DNA of 64,000 nucleotides, taken from the NCBI GenBank assembly GCA_015066565.1, contig SVOB01000001.1, forward strand, positions 992,001-1,056,000, read 5' to 3'. Positions 37,381-46,500 of this stretch are shown piece after piece. The notes under the pieces are model-generated. The model searched no databases. It was given only the letters and a program-made list of their open reading frames with translations, and was not told where the DNA came from. Both the position numbers and the translations under genes were made by a program. Positions within the stretch are counted from its first letter, which is position 1. Each line of letters starts with the position of its first letter. Source of the DNA: Oscillospiraceae bacterium (GTDB taxonomy: Bacteria > Bacillota > Clostridia > Oscillospirales > Acutalibacteraceae).

Positions 37381-38636
37381 TGAGTTTCCCCCTTCCGTTT
37401 TGAAAGGAGTCTGCATCCGTCAGCTTCCGCCTTGCCTCTTATAACGTCTTCGGCAAAAGCACGGCAGCTCGGAGCGCCGCAGGCGCCGCAGTCAATACCG
37501 GGAAGAGTATCCCGAAGCGACTGGATATCAGCCATCATCCTCATTGACTGAACAATGTTGTCCGAAAGCCTTGTAATCGGGTGATACTCGGGCAGCTCGT
37601 TAAACAGGTAGCCCTCCGGAATATAGCTTTCGTCCTTATCAATGAAGTTCTGGGAAACCGGAAGATAACGCCTTAACGACTGTAACCTCGCCTTTGCGAT
37701 AAAGGGATTCTGCATAGCCATTACTCCGCCTACACAGCCGCCGGGGCAGGCGTTAAGCTCAATAAACTCAAGCGACGGAATATTTCCGTTTTCAACCTGG
37801 TCAAGAACTCTAATAACGTTTTCAATCCCGTCTGCGGCAAGGTAATTCTCGTTGAAAATCGCCGAGGACTCACCGCCCGAGGAAGCCCAGCCGATACCGA
37901 TAATTCCCGATTCGGACAGGGATTTTATTTCGTTATCCTGAGACATTTCGTTTATAAGCTTAAAATAAATATCGCTTATCGAAACGACGCAGTCAACAAA
38001 GCTTTTATACTCGGCGAAGCCGTTTTTTACATAGCTGACCTTTGCGGGACAGGGAGAAATAAAGCAAACGCCGATTTCTTCCGCTTTTAATTCGGGATGT
38101 CTTTCCATAGCCCTCTCTTTAGCGAGGCGGGCGGCGACCTCCATAGGCGGAAGCATATGCATAATATGGTCGTTAAGCGACGGGAAACGAAGCTCAATAA
38201 GTCTTACAACAACGGGGCAGGCCGACGAAATAACGGGCTTTGAAATACCGTATGTTTTAAGGTAAAGACGGGTATATGCCGAAACAAGCTCAGCCGCCTT
38301 TGAAACCTCGAAAACGTCGTCAAAGCCTATGCGGATAAGACCGTCGAGAACGTAGTCAACGTCCTCAAGATTATCGAACTGGCCATAGAGCGTAGGCGCG
38401 GGCAAAGCGATTTTATATTTAAAGCGCTTCATATCCTCAAGCTTGTCGCAGACAGCCTTTTTGGCGTTATGAGGACACACACGGATACACTCGCCGCAGT
38501 CGATACATCTTGTGTCATTGATTACAGCGTGACCCTCTTTTATTCTTATTGCTTCTGTCGGGCAGTGCTTCAGACAAGTCGTACAGCCCGTGCATTTTGC
38601 TCTGTCAAGCAAAACCGAATGCTCATAAGTATGCAT
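37377..38636 (-). CDS. Putative sensory [FeFe]-hydrogenase-like Fe-S protein (HydS/RsxB-like ferredoxin + H-domain + FeS domain)
   Basis: 2x[4Fe-4S] CTGCTTCLKHCP / CIDCGECIRVCP; degenerate H-cluster motifs SSACPVVV, ISPCPAK, ELNACPGGCVGG; C-terminal DCGACGAPSCRAFAEDVIRGKAEADGC. Confidence 0.85.
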   Translation of the reverse strand: MHTYEHSVLLDRAKCTGCTTCLKHCPTEAIRIKEGHAVINDTRCIDCGECIRVCPHNAKKAVCDKLEDMKRFKYKIALPAPTLYGQFDNLEDVDYVLDGLIRIGFDDVFEVSKAAELVSAYTRLYLKTYGISKPVISSACPVVVRLIELRFPSLNDHIMHMLPPMEVAARLAKERAMERHPELKAEEIGVCFISPCPAKVSYVKNGFAEYKSFVDCVVSISDIYFKLINEMSQDNEIKSLSESGIIGIGWASSGGESSAIFNENYLAADGIENVIRVLDQVENGNIPSLEFIELNACPGGCVGGVMAMQNPFIAKARLQSLRRYLPVSQNFIDKDESYIPEGYLFNELPEYHPITRLSDNIVQSMRMMADIQSLRDTLPGIDCGACGAPSCRAFAEDVIRGKAEADGCRLLSKRKGETQ

Positions 38637-38644
38637 AAAAAATC

Positions 38645-39070
38645 CTACTGATAATTAACCTTCATTGTTACGGTTGTTCCGACGCCGACTGTTGAGTCAA
38701 TGTGCATTTCGTCGGTGTACCGTTTCATATTCGGAAGTCCCATTCCTGCGCCGAAGCCTAAGGAACGGACCTCGTCGCTCGCGGTTGAAAAGCCCTCCTG
38801 CATAGCCTGTTCGATATTCTTAATACCGGGGCCTTTATCCGCAAGTTTTATTTCAATACAGTCCTCACGCACGATAACGTCCGCCTGGCCGCCGCGGGCA
38901 TGAACAACCATATTAATCTCGCCCTCATACATCGCTATTGAAACACGGCGGATGATTTCGGCGGGAAGACCTAACTGCCTTAAATTCTTTTTGATTTGTA
39001 CCGACGCCTGACCGGCTGAGGTAAAGTCCTCACCGTCAATGTCGAAGTGAAAAACTAACTCGTCGCTCAA
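38645..39070 (-). CDS. Anti-sigma-factor-like HATPase (RsbW/SpoIIAB-like)
   Basis: RRVSIAMYEGEINMVVHARGG; DKGPGIKNIEQAMQEGFSTASDEVRSLGFGAGMGLPNMKRYTD. Confidence 0.88.
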   Translation of the reverse strand: MSDELVFHFDIDGEDFTSAGQASVQIKKNLRQLGLPAEIIRRVSIAMYEGEINMVVHARGGQADVIVREDCIEIKLADKGPGIKNIEQAMQEGFSTASDEVRSLGFGAGMGLPNMKRYTDEMHIDSTVGVGTTVTMKVNYQ

Positions 39071-39427
39071 TTAAAGCACCTTTGTAGCAGAGCCGACAAG
39101 GCCGTTGGAATAAAGAATTCCGCAGGCTTCATAAAGGCGCTTCTCAGTGCACATCACGACAATGCCGTGCTCCTTTGCCATTTCAATAATCTCAGGCGAG
39201 GGCATCTTTGAACGCACAAAGACAATACAAATCATATCCATCATTTCGGCAGTACGGACAACCTGGGGGTTGACAAGACCGGTTAAAAGCACAGCCTGGT
39301 CCTTAACATAGGCAAGCACGTCGCTCATAAGGTCGCAACCGCAGGCAGAATAGACCTGACGGTCAAGATTTTCTTCACAGCAAACTACCTTGGCTTCAAG
39401 CAGCTCCTGCATTGTTTTTATTTTCAT
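39071..39427 (-). CDS. DRTGG-like domain protein
   Basis: GCDLMSDVLAYVKDQAVLLTGLVNPQVVRTAEMMDMICIVFVRSKMPSPEIIEMAKEHGIVV. Confidence 0.8.
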   Translation of the reverse strand: MKIKTMQELLEAKVVCCEENLDRQVYSACGCDLMSDVLAYVKDQAVLLTGLVNPQVVRTAEMMDMICIVFVRSKMPSPEIIEMAKEHGIVVMCTEKRLYEACGILYSNGLVGSATKVL

Positions 39428-39447
39428 AGCAATTCCTTTTTAAACGC

Positions 39448-39945
39448 TTATGCGTTGTATTTTGCGATAATGCCGGGAATATCGTCGCTTGTGAGCTTGC
39501 CGTAAACCTCGTCGTTAACCGTAAGAACGGGGCCGAGACCGCAAGCGCCTATGCAACGGCACGCCTGAAGTGAAAACTTGCCGTCGGCAGTGCACTCGTC
39601 AACATCAATGGCGAGCTTTTCCTTGAGCGAGTCAAGAACCTTCTGAGCGCCCTTAACATAGCAAGCAGTGCCAAGGCATACGGAAACGTTATACTGTCCC
39701 TTGGGAGAAAGCGAGAACTGAGCATAGAATGAAGCAACGCCGAAAACCTTTTCAAGCGGAACTTCCATACCGTCAGCTATCATCTGCTGAACCTCCATCG
39801 GAAGATAACCGTAAATATCCTGAGCCTTCTGCATAACTGCCATAAGGCGGCTCTTGTCGTGCTTGTTTTCTTCGATAACATCCTTTAACTGTTGGGCCTG
39901 TTCAGGTGTTCCCTGAAACGGGAGCTTACTGATTTTCTTTTGCAT
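39448..39945 (-). CDS. hndA: NuoE-like [2Fe-2S] subunit of hydrogenase (HndA-like)
   Basis: YGYLPMEVQQMIADGMEVPLEKVFGVASFYAQFS...CLGTACYVKGAQKVLD...CRCIGACGLGPV. Confidence 0.95.
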   Translation of the reverse strand: MQKKISKLPFQGTPEQAQQLKDVIEENKHDKSRLMAVMQKAQDIYGYLPMEVQQMIADGMEVPLEKVFGVASFYAQFSLSPKGQYNVSVCLGTACYVKGAQKVLDSLKEKLAIDVDECTADGKFSLQACRCIGACGLGPVLTVNDEVYGKLTSDDIPGIIAKYNA

Positions 39946-40211
39946 TAGTACAATCCACCTTATACTTTTTTATTAACACCTAAGGAGCAAAGCGAGCGCC
40001 GTAGCGCCGAAAAAGCCACTGCCCCAAAGTCAGTATTAACCAAATAATATAATAACACAAATGTATAGATTTGCAAACATATTTTAATAAATAAAATGTG
40101 GAAAAAGGTTGAAATACAGGGAACTTTTTTGTGTAAAATGATATTTTTTTAACAAAGGTAAAAAAGAACAAACGGCTGACAAAAAATACGCCAACCTTAC
40201 ATAAAAACAAA

Positions 40212-40235
40212 AAGGGTGGATTTTCATCCACCCTT
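40212..40235 (-). terminator. Rho-independent terminator downstream of pilin
   Basis: Minus strand AAGGGTGGATGAAAATCCACCCTTTTTGTTTTT. Confidence 0.8.
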
Positions 40236-40256
40236 AATGTATAAAATTTTTAATAA

Positions 40257-40688
40257 TTAGCCGTTAAGGTTTGCAGGTGTGTTACCGTCAGAGTCCTTAC
40301 CAAAGTTCGGGCAACCGTTTTCGTCAGTTGCGGGGCAAGCGATTGTGAACTTTGTAATGTCGTCTGTCTTGAAAGTAACTACGTAGTTTGCCTTAGCATT
40401 CGGGCACTGCGGAACAACGTTGTTATCGAACATCTTAGCGAAGTTAGCCTCGTTGTAGATGTTTGAAGGAGCTGTTGTAAGCATAGCGCCGTCTGTGCCG
40501 CCTGTCATAATGTAGGAAGCGAGGTTAGAACGGATGATACGGATATCGCCCTGGCAAGCTTTTCTCTTAGCGTTCTTTGTTACTGCCGAATAAATCGGAA
40601 CTGCGATAGCAACAAGGATACCAAGGATAACAACAACGATCATCAATTCAACGAGTGTAAAACCCTTTTTGTTCATCATTTTTCTCAT
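40257..40688 (-). CDS. Type IV major pilin-like prepilin
   Basis: MMNKKGFTLVELMIVVVILGILVAIAVPIYSAVTKNAKRKACQGDIR class III signal; AAGGAG 9 nt upstream of ATG 40688. Confidence 0.93.
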   Translation of the reverse strand: MRKMMNKKGFTLVELMIVVVILGILVAIAVPIYSAVTKNAKRKACQGDIRIIRSNLASYIMTGGTDGAMLTTAPSNIYNEANFAKMFDNNVVPQCPNAKANYVVTFKTDDITKFTIACPATDENGCPNFGKDSDGNTPANLNG

Positions 40689-40883
40689 GATGTACATCTC
40701 CTTTTAAATTAAAATTTTAATTATATCGAGGGCCCTATTGCCCTAAATACCTTTTTAAGAAACGGGAATCTTCCGTAACTCTGTACTGAAAATATATCAC
40801 ATAATTTTCCGTTTGTAAAGAGTTTTTTTTACTTTTTACTCTTTAAACAAATTTAATTTTGTCCTTTTGGTTAAATTGCCTAA

Positions 40884-41297
40884 TCAATTTTCGGGATGAT
40901 AGTCGCCGTGACCGCCGTTGCCTTCACCATTGGCAACACAAGTGATTTTAATCTGCGTGTCTACGCTTCCAAGCTCAATCTTATAAACGCCGCCCGAAGG
41001 ACATTCGGGAATGCCGACCTGGTCAAATTTATCGGTAAACTCTGAAGGTAAAGTAGCTGAGCCTAAATCAGAAATACCGGAGGCAGGAACAAGACCGTCA
41101 TAGCTGTCGTGCATCATAAAATACTGAACGCAAGCGCTTGAAATCATTCTCATATTACTGTAGCAGGTTTTCTTTTCGGCATTTTTAGTTATTACCGAAT
41201 AAATCGGAACTGCAATAGCAACCAAAATACCGAGAATAACGACAACTATCATTAACTCAACGAGCGTAAAACCTTTTTTGTTTTTCATTTTGAACAT
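40884..41297 (-). CDS. Type IV pilin-like prepilin (paralogue)
   Basis: KNKKGFTLVELMIVVVILGILVAIAVPIYSVITKNAEKKTCYSNMRMIS. Confidence 0.93.
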   Translation of the reverse strand: MFKMKNKKGFTLVELMIVVVILGILVAIAVPIYSVITKNAEKKTCYSNMRMISSACVQYFMMHDSYDGLVPASGISDLGSATLPSEFTDKFDQVGIPECPSGGVYKIELGSVDTQIKITCVANGEGNGGHGDYHPEN

Positions 41298-41545
41298 TCA
41301 AGACGCCCCCAAACTTTTTTGTAAAGCTTCCGTGAATAAAACGTACCTTGCAATTACTATTATATGGAATAATTACCGTTTGTCAAGAGTTTTTTTATGT
41401 TTTTTATTTTTTACTCTTCAGCTACTATATTTTACACCCGTAAACACCCTTTGTCAAGAAATTAAATTTTGTATATACATACGGGCTGAAACATTATTCA
41501 TTTCTGAAAAAATCGTCAAAACCCTTGATACAGCGCGTTTTCCTA

Positions 41546-41573
41546 TTTATACAAAATCGCCGATTTGTATAAA
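41546..41573 (+). promoter_or_regulatory. Palindromic element upstream of pilin cassette 1
   Basis: TTTATACAAA-ATCGCCGA-TTTGTATAAA (10-bp perfect arms); the 32-nt CCTA + palindrome is identical to cassette 2 upstream (55836-55867). Confidence 0.75.
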
Positions 41574-41679
41574 GTTTTTTGTATAGATAGGGTTTGCATT
41601 TAAAAATTATAAGCAGTTTATTCACAGATTATTGTTACATTTCAGATGTTTACCTTTTTTCAAAGGAGTGGTTCGTGCT

Positions 41680-43512
41680 ATGAAAAAAGAAAAGGAGATA
41701 AAGTTCAACCCCAAAAGCGGTATGGCTTTGCCTGCTGTAATCATCATTCTGATGATTGTTTCTTTGTTGGGCACGGCTATGTATGCCTATAGTTATGATA
41801 GCATGAGGGCAATAAGATATGCTTCAAACACAAAAAAGGCTCAGTATCTTGCGCGAGCGGGCGTTGAAGCTACTGCTAGCGCTTACCAGCTTGCGGTTTC
41901 AAACCCCTACAGCGTTGACGGAGTAAGCGATTTTTTAAGTTTAGGTAACACCACTGAGATTAAATCCAACAAAATTTATCTTGTTTATGATTCGTCGGAA
42001 GAAAATGTAAAGGACAGGTATAAATTCGTAACCGAAACAGAAGCGGCGTCTTTTGACAGCAAGCACACTGTTGGATATTATGAAGTAACCATTAAAAACG
42101 AGGATAAAAAAGCTCAGGTTGAGGTTCGTAAGCTAATCGACGCTACCGATCCGGACGCAGAACCGGAAACAGAAACAAAAACCATAACTTCTAAAATTAA
42201 GGTAATTTCTGCAACGGGATATTCGGGTAACGTTAAGGAAAAAATAGTCGGATATCTTGAAGATGCAAAAATGGCAAAGGGCGCATATTACGGCGCAAAC
42301 GGAATAATTGACGGCCATTATACTGATGAAAACAATAAGCTGACTCAAACCACCGTCAGCGGTAAGACTTATAAGGCGCAAGCTACAGAACCGTTTTTCC
42401 AGTCGGGTTCTTACAGAACGACTGGTACGCTGTATTTCAAATTCAAATGGTTGAGCAGGCTGTTCCCGTCGCTTAATGATAACCCACCGCATATTGATAT
42501 AGGCTCGCGTGATATTCCGCTTGCAGTAGGATATTCGGCAGGAAATCTTATACTTGATACTCCAAGCTCAAGCAATAAAATCATAACCTTCCTTAAAGGG
42601 CAGGACAATATCGTAACATTCACATCCGGCAATAACCTGTTTGTAAGAAGCGACTTGGACGCTACTTCATCCGACGGAAAATTTAATTTTATTACCTTAA
42701 AAGGTAAAAAGATAGTAATTGACGGCAATATTGCGCTTTCCGCATACAGTTTTACAAGAAATAACACGACTTCTTTTGGAAAGAATATGGCTACATTAGG
42801 CGATTTGCTTAATAAAAAGTACCGTTATGCAACAATAACAGTAGCCGCCAGCGAGGGCTATACAGATCCCGATTACGATTTAATATATAAAAAGTATAAA
42901 GACGAAGCCAATATGCCGTACGATTTTGAAACGGCAGGAAAGCTTTTCTTCGGCGGAGATGTTTATGTAAGTATTGAAATGCCGAATGTCGGCACCCATA
43001 ACTACAGAGCATTTTCGTCAGGCGACGTATATTACTTTGACGCTAACCCGAAAAAGACCCGATATACGCTTCTCGGAAAGGGCAGCGATTACAGTGAAGA
43101 TAATACTACCGGTTCTGCGGGAATTGACCTTTTCAGGTATTTTCTTGAAAAATCAATTGCCGAAAAGAAATATTCTTCAAACGTATTAAAGCGTTTCGCC
43201 GATCTTATTAATTTTTATTACGGCGGAAGCACGGACAGCACATCAGATTCAGGGGATCCTGAAGATGATCAGACGATAATCACAATGAACAGCGGCGGAA
43301 AAAAGATCGCTATTGGCTTATATGTAGAGTGGGAAATCAGTGATCTGGATGACCCCGCTACAAGCACCGGTACGGTTATTTTTGATGCAATGCGTAAAAT
43401 CCAACCGGGTGTTTCAAGCCCTGAATGTTATAAGTACGACAAAATCACTCATATAAAACCGCCTAATCCCGCTGATGCTTCGGGTGTTAAATGGGGCGAG
43501 CCGAATGATTAA
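41680..43512 (+). CDS. PilX-like pilus assembly protein (cassette 1)
   Basis: KSGMALPAVIIILMIVSLLGTAMYAYSYDSMRAIRYASNTKKAQYLARAGVEA; paralogue of 54025-55761. Confidence 0.8.
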   Translation: MKKEKEIKFNPKSGMALPAVIIILMIVSLLGTAMYAYSYDSMRAIRYASNTKKAQYLARAGVEATASAYQLAVSNPYSVDGVSDFLSLGNTTEIKSNKIYLVYDSSEENVKDRYKFVTETEAASFDSKHTVGYYEVTIKNEDKKAQVEVRKLIDATDPDAEPETETKTITSKIKVISATGYSGNVKEKIVGYLEDAKMAKGAYYGANGIIDGHYTDENNKLTQTTVSGKTYKAQATEPFFQSGSYRTTGTLYFKFKWLSRLFPSLNDNPPHIDIGSRDIPLAVGYSAGNLILDTPSSSNKIITFLKGQDNIVTFTSGNNLFVRSDLDATSSDGKFNFITLKGKKIVIDGNIALSAYSFTRNNTTSFGKNMATLGDLLNKKYRYATITVAASEGYTDPDYDLIYKKYKDEANMPYDFETAGKLFFGGDVYVSIEMPNVGTHNYRAFSSGDVYYFDANPKKTRYTLLGKGSDYSEDNTTGSAGIDLFRYFLEKSIAEKKYSSNVLKRFADLINFYYGGSTDSTSDSGDPEDDQTIITMNSGGKKIAIGLYVEWEISDLDDPATSTGTVIFDAMRKIQPGVSSPECYKYDKITHIKPPNPADASGVKWGEPND

Positions 43513-43525
43513 AGGAGGCGATAGA

Positions 43526-46500
43526 ATGAAAACGAACAGCATTAAGAAAAATCTTAATTCCAAACGCGGTATGACCCTCGTTGAGGTTTTGGTTGCCTTA
43601 GCTATTTTGATGCTCATAATTTTCACATTCACTCCTCTTTTTGCAACGTATCTGAAAAATATACGTAACTCCGGAGACTATACGAGAAAAAATTATGAGA
43701 AGGCAAGCCTTATGGAGCGCTTGCTTGCAAATAACGGTCAGAATCCCAGCACCTATGAAACAAAAGTTAATTCTGTTCCGCTTAAACTCAGTATAGGCGA
43801 CAATTCTCTTATATTTTATGAAAGCAGCACCGATAGCGGAACCTATTTGAAAAAACAGCTCGGCGGTAAGATTCTTACAACCGACTCCGGTTTTGCAGGC
43901 GGAGACAACGAATATGTTTCATATTATGTAGGGTCAATTTCTAACCAGATGATTTGTTTTCCGAAATCTCTTACAGACGACTTTTTGGAAACAGAAATTA
44001 AAGTTTTACCTATGGGCTTTGATTTTGCTCTGAACGGCGGTAACGTTGATTATACAAAGTTCAAAGTCTATTATACCGATTCAAGTCGGGAAGATGCCCA
44101 CGGAAACTTTGTGACTATTCCGTTAGGAAACACCGGCGCTGACGGAAAGGGCAGCTATTACAGCATAAGCACCTTGAAGGAGGACGGAGAAGTAGTTGGA
44201 GTTACTTTTACCTTTTATGGCGGTAACGATACTATTTGTTTCCAGAATTCACCGATAGTAATTGAATATGATAATATTTATACTGTCAACGTTGAAATAG
44301 GCGCTCCGAAAATCATAATGGTAGGCGAAGCAGCAAAACAGTCTCTTTCAAGCACGACTGAGGATTACTATTATTATGTAACCCACGGTGTTGATACCGC
44401 AACAGGTCAGATGGATATAATTGCCAAAAAAATGAAGTCCAAAACTGACTCTGCTGTAGATTTGTCATCTGCGATGAACTGTGTTGAATGGGTTGAGCCC
44501 GGTTTCGGCACAGATGAAAGCGGCAACACAAACGATTACGGCTACTATGTAATGGGTGGAGACAACGGTCAGATAAGGCGTTTCTGGCGTCACGGTTCGG
44601 TTTCCAAGCCCGGTAACTATTATTGGGGCGGAGACAGCGTTGTAAATATGACTGCATACAGTACGGGTACAACGAGCATGACAACCGTTCCGAATGCAAC
44701 GGAAGTAAATGAATCAATTATGTACCAGGGCGCGACATCAACAGATAACGAAAATCTGGGAAGCAACCTTCTGAAGCTGTTTGAAGTAGACAAGGGACTT
44801 TATGCGGAATATATAGTTTATACCGCAAATTACGGAACGGCAAACGCAAACACAAGCAAGTATGTATATGTTGACGGCAGTACAAGGTATGATAATGCAA
44901 CAGGTTTGTTTGGTGTCAACCACGGAATTCTTGATAAACTTGAAAGAAAGCAGTTAACAGCTTCATATTCAGATTTAACCGGTTACAATTCAGGCAATGA
45001 AATAACAATTACCTCAGTAGGTTCTATTCCGCTGATTACAAACAATGTAAAAGGCGCATATAAAAGCGATTCGCCTAAATTAGCCGTAGATTATGACGGC
45101 AATGCAAAGTTTTCGTTTAGCGGAGTTGCTTATCCCCAAAAATCATACACTCTTTACTGCGGAACAATTCCGGCATATATGGATTTGCTCACAAAGCACT
45201 GGAGTAATAATAACAAGGGTTATATGGCAACTTTAGGCGTAGGTTACCTTAATAATGCGTACGGTGTTACGGGCTTGTTCGGCGACCAGAATACCACAAT
45301 TAACACCGGATTCGGCAAAACCTATTCCGGATGGGATTTGCTTAATTATAAAGAAAATATTACCGAAGAGAACGGAAAAGAAACATTAAAGAATAAAACA
45401 AATTCAATTACCCCCGGAGCTTTACTTGCGAACTTCCGTCAGGATAAGGGTATAACAATGGGTGAACAGGTAGCTATCACTATCGGCTATTTATCTCAGC
45501 CGTTTGCCTCCTCGCTTACTCCTGTTCCCGGACGAGATTCCGACTCTTCTAAATATTTATCAAACAATAAATGGAACCACGACTTTAACGTAATGGCTCC
45601 AAGAGAATTTTTAACCTTCCTGGATATGGTCAGCTTCAAGCTTGATATTGTTAAAAAAGGCAGCGGCGGCGCAGTAGAGATTGTGCCTACCTCCTTCTCG
45701 GTTGCTGCCGGTTATACGCTTGCGCTTACCGCTTCGGATATCAGAGGCGCTAACAGACTGACAAACCTGTTCAATTACGGACTGATTTATTTAAGAGCCT
45801 CAGGCGACGGTAGCGGAAGCGATGATACAATAGATAATCAGCTTCAAAGCGGTAAAGGCTGGTCAATGCAAGCCGAGTCCAACATTTTCCACCCGTTTTA
45901 TGGAATTGACCAAACAGCGGAAGGCAGTTATGTTAAATTAGGTTACGGAAATTCCCAGGGCGGCGCATTGAACACCATAATGGAAATCGGCACCTCAATT
46001 TCAAGTTCAATTAAGACTGTTTCTTGCTACGGTTGGGATAACAGCAAGCATAAATCAAATTATTTGGTTGCAGCTTTCGATTCCGGTCTTTTTGGCTCGG
46101 ATGGAACAAAATACGATCCGTCAGTTCAAAATGAAAATACCCATATTATGCAAGCAACCAGGTGCACAAGCGTAGATTACGGTTTGAATCCTTACGGCTG
46201 TCCGGAATTTATGGTTGGAACTGATAATGGGTCAGTTCTTAGCTGGTATTATGACGAATCCATAGGAAACAGCGGTGATAACCATAACAAGGTTAGCCGT
46301 GCTATGAAAAAAGAGTTTGAATATTATTCATGGTCGAATAATTCTCCCGACACTGGTTTGGGCGGCAACTATGACTATTGGACTCAGATCAGAGATTATC
46401 ACAGTACTTCATCAAGAATGAAAAGTAATGTTGAAGCTGATGGCTATCGCTTTATTTCTACTCTTAAATCAATTAATGATATTAAGTACGGTGATGATTA

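Noticed and set aside
39980-40231. 83-aa - ORF upstream of hndA
   Set aside because: Spans a terminator hairpin and probable promoter/leader; F/K-rich composition typical of AT-rich intergenic translation.
41278-41586. 102-aa + ORF over the pilin/cassette 1 intergenic region
   Set aside because: Covers promoter elements and palindrome; no SD and composition is non-coding.
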